Source: Achatina immaculata
Taxonomy: Eukaryota > Mollusca > Gastropoda > Stylommatophora > Achatinidae
Length of the DNA stretch: 64,000 bases
Assembly: GCA_009760885.1 (NCBI GenBank)
Contig: CM019716.1
Coordinates: forward strand, 3,043,501 to 3,107,500
Direction: 5' to 3'
Shown: one piece after another, positions 12,201 through 27,200 of the stretch
Layout: every line of letters starts with the position of its first letter
Numbering within the stretch: the first letter of the stretch is position 1
Program-made: the position numbers and the translations under genes
The notes under the pieces: model-generated
Seen by the model: only the letters and a program-made list of their open reading frames with translations
Databases searched by the model: none
Told to the model about the DNA's origin: nothing

Positions 12201-15200
12201 TTTGTGTCCATGATATTTGAAGAACTCTTCTGCAGCATTTACACTGAAAGGCATTTATGTGTTTCTCAGCTGTTTTGTTAAGTGTCCAGGTCTCACAGGC
12301 ATATCTCATAATCATAGGATACCTTTTAACATCTTCTTCTAGGGCAGTCTCTTCTGCTTGTTGCTTCCAGAGCTTAATTGCTGGTTGATCCCACCTTCAT
12401 CTGGCCAGTTGTCCAAAATTACCTCATTTGTGGTTTTTTGTTGTTTTGCCATGACTAGTGTCAGGACATTTCCATTGTGCCAGAAGAATACTGTATTTTG
12501 ACATGAAGTCAACAAAAGTATAATTTCTTTGTATTTAAATATATGTAATGACCATTTAACTCATCCAGTGCCATAGTCGCTATAGTGGTAACTTCCAGTT
12601 ACTGAGTTGCGTGCCATAGTCGTTACAGTGACAATTCATTTGTTTCAATAAAACAACTGGTGTAATATTTAGATTATACATATTTCGTCCGCGTTTCCGG
12701 TGACACTTTTCAAAATGGTGAAAGAGTCCTTAGTTACGAGTGATGCTGAGTGAGAAAAAGGAAGAGAAACATCGAAAATTTTCAATTTTTGATGATGTAG
12801 ATAGGGGTATGGACATGGCCTGTGACCACCCCACTGCTCTTGAATGTATCCCAAGTAGATCTAGACATATTAGACGACTGGAGAAGTAGTTAGGAGGTTA
12901 TTTCAGACATTAATTTGGCGAGAATGCAACATAGAATCACAATACGAGATCGACAAGTAGATCTACACATCTCAAATGGTAAGTAGTGTAGGTCTAGACC
13001 TAGCCGATGGTGAGCTGGGCACAATCATTGTCTAAAAACATCACATTACATCTTTTTTCCTAAAAAACTCTGCATTTATGAAATTTTCATACATTTAGTT
13101 ATACTTTGAAACATAATAAGTACACGGAAGTACATGGAAATACTGTTTTCCATTCCATTTTACAACTATACCCCCTAACATATCAAGACCTGCGCTTTTA
13201 TTCCGGCACCAACTGAACGTCCGCGTTTCTTCCTGTGGCACGGGAAGAGTTAAGTCACCAGGGTTTTGTAGCTGTAACAGATTGTTCTGAGAACAGTAGT
13301 TGAATTATTGCCATCCTTGTTATGTACTATGTGGTTTCTGTGTTATAAATTGCTAACTTACAAGAAAGAGAAGGCCACAAGTGAGAGGTGAAGAAAATAG
13401 ATTCCAAAATGTCAGTCATGTGATTTTCAAAAGAGTGGACAGACTAGTGAGAGAAACTGCAAGTGTATGTGTCTGTTTAGCATTGTAGATGCATGGTCAT
13501 TTGGAACATTTTTTTTTAACAAAGATAAAAGATAATAGTAATAATGAAAGATATAAGTAATAGTTTAAAAGAAACCTAATCCCTATCTTGTTGTATAGGT
13601 ATCTAGGGATATGATAATTTTCCTTGACCTGTTCATACACTAGAGGGCGATATAATCAGCCTTGTGCCAGGCCCCCCCCCCACCACTCCCCCCCAGTTCT
13701 ATAAGAAGCTGGGTACCCATTTCTACAGCTGGCTGACTGGGGGAGGGCTTCTAGCCAGATTTGAACCACCAATCTGATTGTGTGGTGTGGGCATATCAAC
13801 CACTACACCACTCGGGCACCTTTATGGAAAGATAAAGTTCTGAAAACAAGAGAGAATACTCTTAAGAACACAATGACAGAATGGAAAAAACTATTCCACA
13901 AGGCATATTTGAATATTGCTTCTATTTTGATATTGCCTTAGCATTTTTTTTTTTTAATTTAGCACTCACGTTTCCTTTGCCCTTTTAGATTACAATTTTT
14001 TTATTTATTTTTTATTTGTATTTTCCCCCACTGGTATTGACTGCACTCACTGCTTCCACATGGTCACAGTTTAATAAAACAAAATACATGAGGTCTTAGC
14101 TATGATTAAGTGCTTTTTGATGACACAGTCTTTGATATTTCTTCTCACAAGCTGCTGTTATTTTGTTCACTGATTATTCCATCCACTGAGCTAGTCTGGA
14201 TATTAGTTTATATATGTGAATCCTAGAAACTACAACCACATACAGAAGGAGTGGTTAAATTTAGTTTGCTTTCTGTTAGCATCAGTATACAAGAACTTCA
14301 TGCTGGAACTTCAGTGTATAAGATTGTATAATATTGGAACATCAACATATAGGATAATACAGTTTCATACTGGAACATCATTATATATGATAGTACAGTT
14401 TCGTACTGGAACATCAATATATATGATAATACAGTTTCATACTGGAACATCGGTGCATAAGACAAGTTTCATTCAGAAGTATCATCAGTGTAACTTCATA
14501 CTAGAACACCAGTGTATAAGATAAATTAACACTGAAACATCAGTGCATAAGATAAATTAACACTGAAACATCAGTGCATAAGATAAATTAACACTGAAAC
14601 ATCAGTGCATAAGATAAATTAACACTGAAACATCAGTGCATAAGATAAATTAACACTGAAACATCAGTGCATAAGATAAATTAACACTGAAACATCAGTG
14701 CATAAGATAATTTCATACTAAAACATGAGCTTATAATTTCATACTGTAACATAGATGTCCATTTGATACTGTAACATCAGTGTGTGCGACAATTTCATAT
14801 TGTAACATAAATGTCCGGTTAATACTATAACATCAGTGTGTGCAGCAGCTTCATGCTGAAACAGTAATGCATAGGATAGTTTTATACTGTAACATCAGTG
14901 TGTAAATTATCTGCATGGCATATTAATCCCTTCCAAACTTTTTTTTTTTTTTTTGTAAAGAAAGGTGTTCTGTAAAAACTAATTTATCCATAAATTCATT
15001 TAGTTTTTTGGTGTTTTTTTTTGTCCTTAAATTTTTATTGGTTTTTTTTTTTAATTTATAAAAGAAAGAATTTTTTAAATGACATGAAATGTGATTATTT
15101 TGCCAAGTACTGTCATTTTGTCATTGTGGTGCTCCTCACAAGCTGCAGAAATGTGGCGTCTGTCTTTATATCATAGCACTGAGATTGTGGATAAAGTAGT

Positions 15201-18200
15201 CTGTCTTTATGTCATAGCACTGAGATTATGGATAAAGTAGTCTGCTACACCTTACAGGCATGTGATATCTATCATTAATTATATCATAGTACCTTGTTAG
15301 ACCTTGTAAAGACCTGATGCCAGTCATTGCATTGTGCCACTCTTACATCTTGTAAAGACCTGATGTCTATCATTAAATTGTGTGACTCTTACATCTTGCA
15401 AAGACCTAATGTCTATTGTTACATCATGGCAGTCAGTTAGACTTTGCAAAGTACTGATGTCCATCATTAGATCATGATACTCTGTAAGACCTTAAAAAGA
15501 TGTCTGTCATTTCATTGTGGCACTCTGTTACACCTTGTAAAGATGTCAGTCATTACATTGTGGCACTGTTAGACTTTAGAAAGACTTGATATCTGTCATT
15601 ACATTGTGGCACTCTGTTAGACTTTAGAAAGACCTGATATCTGTCATTACATTTATCTGTCATTACATTGTGGCACTTTGTTAGACTTTAGAAAGACCCA
15701 ATATCTGTCATTACATTTATCTGTCATTACATTGTGACACCCTGTTTGACTTTAGAAAGACCTGATATCTGTCATTACATTGTGACACCCTGTTAGACTT
15801 TAGAAAGACCTGATATCTGTCATTACATTGTGACACCCTGTTAGACCTTAGAAAGACCTGATATCTGTCATTACATTGTGACACCCTGTTAGACTTTAGA
15901 AAGACCTGATATCTGTCATTACATTGTGACACCTTGTTAGACTTTAGAAAGACCTGATATCTATCATTACATTGTGACACCCCGTTAGACCTTAGAAAGA
16001 CCTGATATCTGTCATTACATTGTGACACCCTGTTAGACCTTAGAAAGACCTGATATCTGTCATTACATCACTGAATTGAGATAACCATGTTCACAGGAGT
16101 CAGAGTCAGCTACTGAGGAGAGCCCAGCTGATCAGAGAGTGCTCCCATCTGATGAGCCCAGGGACCAGGTCCAAAGATTTGAGGGTGAGTTTTTTTTTTT
16201 TTTTTGTGCTCACTTTCTGTTTGGCTTTGAAACAGCAGTGCCGTCTTAAGTGATAAGACACCAGTGTTATTTTGGGTATATACTTAGAAACAGCATAATT
16301 TTAATGTAGTGGTTCAGCTGCGATGTCACATTGTTGATTAATTTTGTAGAGGCACTTAGATTTGATGTTGTCATTATGTCAAAACACTAAGACTGTGTTG
16401 TGGATATAGTCCACTATTATAACCTTACAAAGATGTGATGTATGTCATTATATTATAGCACTGATATTGTGGATATAGTCCACTGTTACACTTTACAAAG
16501 ATTTGGTTGTCTGTCATTACATCAGAATACTTTATATATAGTCATTATTGGAACTGTGCTAAACAGTATTATAATCTTTTTCAGTCTGTAATATACGAGG
16601 GGCATTCAGAAAGTAAAACACCTCATCGTTTTTCTTTCAGCTAATAATGAAGATAGAAGCATGAAATTTTGCACACTTTAAATGTGCTGATTGTGTGAAT
16701 CAAACTACACCGCAACCAGCCAAATAATATGGTTGCCCTAGCCATTGAAATGGAGCATGTTAGCAACTTGCGATATAAGTAGCGAATTGTGATAGACTTT
16801 CTTGTTGCAGAGAATGAAACTGTTGTGAGTATTCACAAACATCTATGTCATGTGTATGGAAGTTTTGCAGTCAACAGGAGTACAGTCAGTCACTGGGTTC
16901 AGAGAATCAAAGAATCAATAAGTGGAGATAAGGAGTTGCATGATCAGCCGCACTGTGGATGTCTTGCCACAGCCACCAAGGCAGAAATGTTGAAATGCGC
17001 TGAGGGCATTATTCTTACTGATAGGCATATCACTACTCAACAGTAGGCCTTAAAGCTGTCAGTCAGTAACGGTAGTGCAAATGGAGTTATAAAAGCTCTC
17101 AGATTTTCTAAGGTTTGTGCAAGATGGGTTCCTCGAAGTCTCACAAATGACCATCATTTGCAAAAGAAAGCAATTTCTTCTGAATTGTTGGAGCATTTCA
17201 GTGCTGAGGGAGAGAACTTTTTGGCTAAGATCGTAACAGGTGACGAAACCTTGGCAGATCATTTTGAACCTGAGACAAAAAGACAGTCAGTAGAGTGGCA
17301 TCATCCACAGTCACCACGAAGAAAGAAATTCAAGACAACTCCTTCAGCTGGAAAGGTCATGATCACTGTCTTTTAGGACATTGAAGGTGTGATTCTTGTG
17401 GATGTTATGCCAAGAAGAGAGACAATTAATTTTGCAAGCTTATACATTAAGACATTGAAAAAACTCAGTCAGCATTTTTTGTGGAGTTCAGCCATGCAAG
17501 AATCCAGCAGACCTGCTTCTCCTTCATGACAATGCGCGCCCTCACACAAGTCTGGCAACACAGGAAGCAATCCCCAAATTGGGTTGTACTGTACTACCCC
17601 ATCCACCCTATAGTCCCGATTTGGCACCCTCTGATTTCCATCTGTTTGGTCCACTTAAAGATGCACTCATAGAGGTAAGATTGAAGATGACGAAGGAGTG
17701 ATTCATAAAGCGAAGACATGGCTACATAATCAAGAGAAAATCTGGTATGGGCTAGGAATACATACACTTGTTTCTCGCCGGTGTAAAGCCATACAAGTTG
17801 ATGGGGATTATGTTGAATAATACCGATGTTTACATGACATATCCATGTATGTTGTGTATACATTTCATGCTTTTTGAATAAACAGCTCCTGAGAAACGGA
17901 TGTGCATTACTTTATGAACGCCCCTCGTATCGGTTCATTGTGATACTAGCATGGCACTTCTAGCCCTGTGCAGAAATATGGGGTGTGTCATTTTTTTTTT
18001 CTTTACATAAACTACTTTTTCCTTACTAAGCACACTTCTATTCTGTAGTATTTTGCATAATAATGGTCTTTACAACAAGCAGCTGTTTTTTCTTTAAGAA
18101 TTATTTCAGATTGATGACACCTTCCTATTTTTGTAAATATTTGAACTGTTTATGGTCATTTTTAATTATAATCTTTTTAGAATTAAATTCAGAAAACAGA

Positions 18201-21200
18201 AACTACCGGTTACTCGCATTTGAAAAATAAATAGGCAATTTGTGTTTTTCTAATGGTATGCAAGGAGAAGTTGTAAATGTTAATTGTCCATACTTTGGAA
18301 AGTTTTAGTATTTATGAAAAGTGCAAGGACTGAAAATGTTGAAAAGCTTGGATCCAACAGTGTGAGTATGAATGATGAAACAGCTGTGTTAGATGAATTA
18401 TGTAACAGAAGAGTGAGGTGAGAGTGTTGCAGCACTGTTAGAGAAGGAGAAGTAGACAACAGACCTCTTCTCTGTACCATGCTGTATATTGTGTGTTTTT
18501 GTATAGAGCAAACACAAAACTCTTCAAGATTTATCGCACACATTCTGTGTTGTCACTATTTCAGACACTTGAAAGAGAGAGAGAGAGGGGAGGGAGGCTA
18601 GAGAGAGACAGAGAGAGGGAAGGAGAGAAGAAGGAAGAGGACGAGAGAGAGGAGTGTGTGTGTAATGGTGGGGGAGGGGAAGGGGATACATTCTTGAGTT
18701 GGCAAAAATTCTGACAGTTCCACCATGTTATTGTGACTGAAAGTTGTGTTTTTACTTGAAATTTGCATCAAGTTTTGTTCCTGACATTTCTCTCTGCTTC
18801 TGTGCACAATTCAGTGTTCGTGTAACATGGTACCTTGTAAGTTATGATTGTAGTATTATTATGGCCTCATATATTAGGATAGTATTATAATTGTTATTAC
18901 TAATATAAATACAGAGATGCTGAATGAGCACTAGGAGAATTTACTGAAATAAAAATAGTACATATGGAGACAGACAGATGGACACTGTGTAAACAGAGTT
19001 GGACTAATAATCCCCAGCAGGTGTCACAAACACCTGATACAGGATAAAAAGTGTTAACCACGCGAGAAAATTGAATAGATAGATTTTATGCAGCAGACAT
19101 ACTGACAGGTGAGGTGTATTTGCTAACCTTAGGATGCAATTTGCACACATGAATAGTCCAGTAGACCAATAAGATGACCAAAGGGAGTGGACCGACTCAT
19201 CCTGAAGTCCATTCAGTATGTAGTCAACCAGCTAACCAGTTGAAAGATCTAGAAGTTGGCCTATTGAACTCTCTTATGATATATGAACCAGTCATGCAGC
19301 TTTGGAAGGAGGACAGAGAAAAGAAGAATAGAAAGATAGAGAGGAGAGCAACAACAGATAGAACAGAAGGACAGGTAGAGCAGTAGATATTTAGGAGATA
19401 TAGAGGCAGTTTAGAACCAGAGTAGTTTAGGACAGATAGAAGATAGCATTTCAAAATGAAAAGTGATTATTATTACTCAGTGAGAAATGCAGAAGATTTG
19501 ATATTTTTGGAACTTTGTGTAAAATGATTTCAGGGATTTTTCAATGTGATACTTGTGAATTTTGTTTGATAAGCATTAAAAATGAACTATAATTTTATTC
19601 ATCTTAATTTTATAGTCACTATGTGTGTTAAGATTTCAGTCTTGTAGTGAATCATATAGTATCATGTGTAGTGATTTTGAACTGTTGAAGTGAACAAAAC
19701 AAAGTAGTAGTAACATGCATTCATAAATTAAAAAATGACAAGGAATATCAAATGTTGTCATGGCCACAGCCTAAAATTAGAAGTGAGAGAAAATCAACCT
19801 AACAGTCATATAAAAGAACAATAAAGACAAGTAAATTCAAAAGAGAACACTCGGTCATCAATATAATAATAATTCATAAGCAATAAATATTATATTGGTA
19901 ATTTACAAGACTGGAGTTCAATCTTACTGTATGTATGTTTTAGCCTTCAGATATGTATTAAAAACACTGTATGTTTGATATCACACCATGCAACAAGTTT
20001 GTACATTTTAATATTTGTTTTTTCATGCTAAACAGAAGCTGACCTTTGTTCAAAATATTGCACATAATTTCAGGATGTTGTCCAAAATTTAGAGGGTGGC
20101 TTAGCTTTTCTAACAAATTTTATGTGCCACATGCTTACTCAACTTTCATGTGAAAAAAAAACTCTGTGGATGTGTGTCTAACAAGCTACAAATAGTGTGA
20201 ATTGCAAATGATGTAACATCATGAAGATGTTAATCAGTACTTTGTGTTGTTCTTGTGGAGCAAGTTGACTATCCCTTTGAGCAAGTGTCATATGGTGGTA
20301 TCTCCAGTTGTTCTGAGCAGTTCTTTGTATCGTGCTCTGCTTGTTTGGTCATGCAGGAAGAACAGTGGCTCTGATGTCCTCAGGGGCTGGACAGTGTTGG
20401 TGATTTACATGTTCATAGTGTTCTCATGTACAGAAACATAATGTGTGCTATTCTGTTGGTGTGATTTGTATAGGACCATGTGTCCATTTTATATTCTCTG
20501 TGTTACAGCTTGTGGAATTCCTTGATTTCCTTTGATATAACCTCATTCTTTGTTTCTCAGTTTTGTGTCAGATCTGCTCGCAGGCTTTACGCATCATTCA
20601 TTCTTTGTTGATATCTTACTGGTCCAGCAATGCAGCGTTTTCCTCCGAGAGACACCTCTTGTTTCTCTGCCGCTGTCTTTTGACCATATAAAGTCTGTTT
20701 CAGGATGTGTGTGTGTTTTAGTGTTATTAGGTTAATTTCCCACATTCTTAATTATTATTTGTTTCATTTAACAGTCTATTTTTATTTGTTTAATTCACCA
20801 TTCTATGCTAAATATTTTTGTTATTTGTTTAATTATTACTTCATTAATTTACCATGGTAGCTTTAATACTTTTTAAAAATTTGTGATCTGATGTGATCAG
20901 ATAATTAATGCTGAGGTCACCTCACATGTTGTAGATGACTGAGTTCTTTGACTGTGTGAAATACTTTTACCAGTGTCTTCTTTCTTTACCTGTCTGGCTT
21001 TGTTAACACTTATTAGTACATGGGAGTAAGTGATAGTTGTTTAGTATCAGTATACCTCAAGTTTTTATATTACTGCTGTATCACAGGGCAGCAGAACCTG
21101 TAAGCTATTGCATTCATTTGAAAAAAAAAGATATGAGAGTACTGCAACCCTAAGATGTTTTGTGTCAGCAGCTCAAAAGAAAGTGGGGGGGGGGGGGGCA

Positions 21201-24200
21201 GGGTATATGAACTTTTGATTTTAAAATAAAAATTACAATATCAGTAAGGTCACATACTAATGGGAGATTGTCTTGATGGGTTTCTTCTGTATGGATTCTG
21301 TTCTTATTTACTTGTACCACACGTCAAGATAATATAAGTGTATCATCATCACCTTTCACTCCCTTGGGAGCATGGGCCACTGATAAAGGCTCCCCAGTTG
21401 TCCCTGTTCTTGGAATTATTCTCTGCTTCCTTCCATGTGTATCCCTTGTCTCTGAGCACTGTCATAATTTCCTTTCTCCAAGTAAGTCTAGGTCTTCCTT
21501 GATTTCTGTTTCCTTGAGAATTCCATGTCAGTGCCTGTCTTGCTATGCTGGTGTCATGTTTCCTCAACTGTATAAAGTATATACATCTTGGTATTGAATG
21601 TGGCTGATACAGGTTATGGAGTTACATAAGTTTTTCTTTGGTCTGGTATCAACATGAAAGTGAAGATGTGAAATGTAAGTTGAATAGTAGATAAGTGGAA
21701 TTTGTTCATAGGAGAGGCAGCAACAATACAAAGCAGAATTTTGTGTGACAAACAGTGCAGGGTAGGATTTAAAACAAGATCATACAAAGCAGAATTTTGT
21801 GTGACAGACAGTACAGGGTAGGATTTAAAACAAGATCATACAAAGCAGAATTTTGTGTGACAAACAGTGCAGGGTAGGATTTAAAACAATATCATACAAA
21901 GCAGAATTTTGTGTGACAGACAGTGCAGGGTAGGATTTAAAACAAGATCATACAAAGCAGAATTTTGTGTGACATAAAACAAGATCATAATTCTCATCCC
22001 GATGAGTCACTAATAATTATCTAAACGAACCTAATCCCCCATGACTGGTTTGTTAGTGACTCCAGTTCATCTTGACTCTGAGAGCTTGGATTTTCTGGAG
22101 GCAGTCACGGACAGTCGCAGGCCACAGGCACAGCCACCAAAACCGCCAGAAGAGGAGGATGAAGAGTCCCAGCGGAGGAAGGATGCCTATATTGACCTGG
22201 CCTTGCAGCTGGAGAAGTTCGCCGAGATTCAAGATGCAGCACGCCTGTCACGTCAAGGTATCTTCTGGGCAGTATTATTTATTGATAAAACCTTTCACCC
22301 AGAAGCCTTCACGCAGGCCTCATTCCCGGAGACTTTATTTTTTTGCACAAGAAGCCTGCCTACCTGTAGAAAACATTTTTTTTTAGTGGGAGAGCACTTT
22401 GACCTAACTACCAGCAAGCTCATGTTTTTTTTTTTTGTTTGTTTGTTCGTTTGTGAAACGCTTGTATATAGTGCATGTAATTACTACTTTCCTTTTGCAA
22501 GAATTTTTTTTTTGATTATGAATTTATTTGCCATTACAGATTTAAAACTTGACATTTGTTGAGAAAAAAAAATGCTTTAATTTGTATTGTATTCGAAAAT
22601 AAAATCATGTAATGATTGAGATTAGCTGCTGTAAATAAAAGTGTGAGAAACACTGCATGTGAAAGAGTGAAAGAAGGTGGACAGACTAGGAAAACGTATA
22701 AGAAAAAGAGAAAATAGTGGGCAGAGCTGGAAGAGTGTTGGGTGGAGAGGAACTAGAGGTGCTTACTTCAAATGGATTTTAAGGAATTGATTTGATATGA
22801 CATTTTAGAGAAGGGTTTACATTGATACGAAATTTTACAGAACAGTTTGTATTGAAATTAAATTTTACAGAACATTTTATATTGATATGAAATTTTAAAG
22901 AGTGGTCTATATTGATACAAAATTTTAGAGAACAGTTTATATTGATACAGAATTTTAGAGAACAGTTTAAATTGAGATTTTAAAGAATGGTTTGTCTTGA
23001 TATGAGATTTAAAAGAGTGTTTTATATGATATGAAATTTTAGAAAATGGTTTATATATGACATTTTAGAGAATGGTTTGTTTTGCTCTTCAGACTCACTT
23101 AATCAGTGTATTTTAAGTAATTGTTATCTCCTATTTCATATTTTTAAGTTTTACTTTTTTCAAGTTTTACTTCTTATATTTCAAATTTTAAGCAGTTTTG
23201 CTTCTATTTTTTGTTTCATATTTTAAACTGGTCTGCTTCATCTCATATCAAACAGTTTTACTTCTGTTCCATATTTAAGTGGTTTTACTTCTGTTCCATA
23301 TTTAAGTGGTTTTACTTCTGTTCCATATTTAAATGGTTTTACTTCTGTTCCATATTTAAATGGTTTTACTTCTGTTCCATATTTAAGCAGTTTTATGTCC
23401 TCTATTTCATATTTTAAACAGTGTTACTTAAAATATCTCATATTTGAAGGAATTTGCTTCTTTTATATTTTGGACATTTTTTTTACTCCTCTTAAAAACA
23501 TGATTTTTTAATTTTGATTTTGTGTGTGTGGATGAGTGGAGTTTGAGGAGTTTTATTTGCTGTAGTATGTGCTTGATGGAACTAGCTTGGTGCTTTGTTA
23601 CAGGTGAACCTTGCTCCTGGCTATTTTGTTTTTGTTTTTGACTGTGCAGGAATGGTTTTCGTTATTATCATTTTCTTGTTCTTGTTAATTTCCACGCCAG
23701 CACGTGTAGGGCGGTGGTTACGCTGTACAGTTGCCCGGATGTTCACATGTTAAAAATTCAAACCTTGCTTCGGGCATATAAATAGTGAAGTGGTTATAGC
23801 TGTGCTCTGTCGTGAAGGAAGGCGGTGGTTCAGATCTGAACGAAGCTCCCCAGTTACCCCAACTGTAGAAGTGGCTACCTGGAGCTGGAGAAGTAAAGGT
23901 GATCAGACGTGATACTGACCACACCGCCATCTGGTGTATCCACAGGCCAAGAAAAATATGGACGGTAACACTGTGAGGTCCACACTCTCTCCCTCACACA
24001 CACACACCACCACCACAACCAGACCCACCTGTGGTATGATAGAACTACTTTCCCTAGCGATCAGGTATACGGGCATGTATTAAGCTGTAAACTTTATAAG
24101 TAAAAACTAAGCTGATTCTGAACATTCGAGGCATAGCAGAAATGCCGTCTATATAGAGCATAAAAAATACGCTAGCCAGCTGGGATGCAGAATGCATGTT

Positions 24201-27200
24201 ACAGTCAGTGTGTGCTATAATGTTATCACTGGGTACGCTTTATTTGTGTGTGTTTAGGGTTACACGTGCACTGAAGAAGCCAGCACCGTTTTCTGAGGTT
24301 CATGTCAAAGCATAGTTGAACTAATAGATCATCTGCCGTGATATAAACATATTTCTAAATACATAATATAGGGACTGATTTTAGAACTCAAGTGAGCATC
24401 ATCATACGACACTACAAGAAGAGTCTTAAGGGCAAGGAAATACGTGGAGACTGAAAAGATGTTGGTCGTGGATAAGAAGACGTTGAGCATATACTGTGCA
24501 GAAGTGTGCTATCCGGGACACTGCGCTGTATTCAGATCGTTGATACAGTACAGTGTGTACTCTTCTTGATACGATCATCGTGTTGTACTGGAGTAACGTG
24601 GTTATGCTCTAGTTTTTGCTTCTGTCTTTTCTTTCTCACTCGTCTCTGTACTTTGTCTTTAGAGGCTGTTTGAGCCATTATGGTAACCGGGGCCAAGATC
24701 TCAGGATGAAAGAATGGGACCACTGCCACCTTTCCACGTATGTCGTAAGAGGCGACTAAGGAGGTTGAGGAATAGACCAACGACCTGTTCCCTGGAGCGT
24801 TACAGAAACACGGAGAGGAAAGCCAGGAAACTTTGTCTTGGAAAAGGAAGGGACTCTCTTTGAGGACATAAAGCGGTAGTTTACATAATATAAAGAGCAA
24901 AAGAAAAAAAACTCACTGCTGTATAAAAACATCGATTAGGTTTTCTTCTTTGTATCTCGTGATACCTTTTTTTCAAATTATGTCTTCAACATATCGCTAA
25001 ATCAACAAGCTGAATTCATAACAATGCTTCAAATTGACTGGAGTAAGGAGAATGAAAGCTAGCCATTCTGTATGCACATCATAGGGACCCCAAACTGGCC
25101 CTGTCACATAACTGTTTCATTTGGTGGTAGTATGACTCCAGCAAGCATAAGACAGACTGATCAGAATGGATCGATGAATCGTTATCGACCAGTGTAAACC
25201 AGTGTCAGCCACGGCTGAGGAGACGGGTTGGAAGCTGTGATAGAAGAGTGACTTAGTTTCCCGTGTCAGCTAAAGAATGATGACGCTTCGGTAGAGCAGC
25301 GCTTCCCAAACGTTTTTTTTTCCTCACTTTCCGCTTCACGGGCCATATTCCTAGCCCCCCACCTCAATTTTTTTTCACTCACTTCTTTCGACGACCACTG
25401 TCGCTCCCATTTCCTTGATCACCCCACTGAAACTTTCCAACAGCCAGGGATTGGGGGGGGAGGGCTTTACCGCCACACTTTAGGAACCACTGTTGTATAG
25501 GATAATATGAAGGCAGGAGTCTGCTGCTGGAGACACAGCAAAAGTCAAAAGTGAGCTGTTCCAGAAACTGAAGTGTAGGATGCTTTGGAGACGTCGGTGA
25601 TGTTCAGGCCTCGTCATCATCAGCATCATGTGCCTTCTCCAGAGTGAAGGTTGGCGGTAATTAATCTCCAGTTCCCTCGCCCTGATGGTGCTCTCAGCCA
25701 GGCTGCGTCCTGTCCATTCTCATATGTTATCTTCCCATCTACATCTCCGTCTTCCTCTTGCTTTTTTCTCATTATGTCTTTTGATGTAGCCACAGTATTT
25801 TATTTATTCTTATTTCTTTGAGAAGTTCACATTGCACTTGGAGCTATTCTAAACATTTTGCATTTTTGTCTTTTCATTCTCTATGTTATGTGACCTAGTT
25901 TTCTGTAGAACCACATTTCTGCTGCATTCTTTCTCTCCATTTTTTTGCTTAGAGTCCAGGTTTCTGCTCCATACAGTTTTCCTTATCTCCATCTCCCATC
26001 TTCAGTTAATGTGTGTCGTAGGTAGCTGTAGTTTGTCTCTTGTTCCAGTCTCTCTTTGTTTACAGTGGCTTCTGGTCTTTCCTGCTGAACACCATTACTT
26101 TGGTCTTCTTGATATTGGTCTCAAGTCCTCATTCTTGACTTGTGTATCATATCTATTAATTTCTGTAGGTTCTATGGATTCTCTACTAGGAGGACTGTAT
26201 CATCTACATAATCTTAAATTGTTGACATTTCTGCCCCCTGGTAGTTCATATGAGTTTCCGGCCTCATCAGTCGTGCAAATTAGGTCACCTCCATTTCAAA
26301 ACTTTCTGACCACTTGTATGGTTGCACTTAGCTAATATTCATTCTTGACGTACAAACTGGGTATGGGTATGTGAGCAAATAAAGTGAGTGGCAGTATACA
26401 GCTAACCTGACATCCGGACGTGCGTGGTGAGCGATATAAGACAAGACTTGTTACGGCTTTTAATGTTGTTTTGAAACAAGTAGCTGCATTTTGTGCTTAT
26501 TAGGGCAAATGATGAGGACATATTTCAGTGGAAAAAAAAGAAGGCTAAAAGCTGAGGTACGAGTGGTGACTTGTAATAATTATACGAGCGAGAAACTGCG
26601 GAGATATTGATTGGATCTGGCAGATGTTTCTATACCTGTGTGGTATTTTGCTTCTACACACATGTAGTGTTTTGGCAAAGAGCATCAAACGTAGTGATGT
26701 TGGCCATCCAGCTCCACATCTGAGCGGTTGCCAGTTGGTTACCTTGCCGCAAATACAAACCTGGCTGTGTGATTGTGTGAGCATTCTGGGAACCCCGTTC
26801 AGAGGTTGTACATTGATGGCTATTCGAAAAAGGCGATGATCTTCTGCTTGTTATTGGTCTGAACTACCCCGATACAAGAAATATATCTTTTCTGAAGCAG
26901 TTACAAGAGAGAATGTTTGCTCAGTTATGTTACGGAAAATGTAGCCACCAGATACTGAGTAGATTTGCTTAGTTATGTTAGGAAGATGTAGCCACCAGAT
27001 ACTGAATAGATTTGCTTCGTTATGTTAGGAAGATGTAGCCACCAGATACTGAGTAGATTTGCTTCGTTATGTTACGGAAATGTAGCCACCAGATACTGAG
27101 TAGATTTGCTTAGTTATGTTACGGAAATGTAGCCACCAGATACTGAGTAGATTTGCTTCGTTATGTTACGGAAATGTAGCCACCAGATACTGAGTAGATT

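Larger units (their letters stand above)
16596..17927 (+). mobile_element. mariner transposon, 1.33 kb, both TIRs present, transposase decayed
   Basis: The ends are CGAGGGGCATTCAGAAAGTA and, inverted, CGAGGGGCGTTCATAAAGTA, each next to a TA dinucleotide (16594-16595 and 17928-17929). This is the TA target duplication of Tc1/mariner elements. Length about 1.3 kb is normal for mariner. Inside lies a broken transposase with the three expected acidic sites in order. It is on the + strand, in the intron after the 16097 exon. Confidence 0.93.

Noticed and set aside
15717..16028. 103-codon - strand frame of 16-residue repeats (SQCNDRYQVF)
   Set aside because: Shadow of the 48-bp minisatellite; it lies in the intron of the + strand gene.
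22258..22562. In-frame extension of the 22066 exon to a stop at 22562
   Set aside because: A good donor at 22258 precedes it, and the extension is Phe/Leu-rich from T-runs, unlike the acidic tail.
24532..24900. 122-codon - strand frame
   Set aside because: It crosses a dispersed-repeat-like motif and ends in Lys/Gln-rich noise; no domain recognised.
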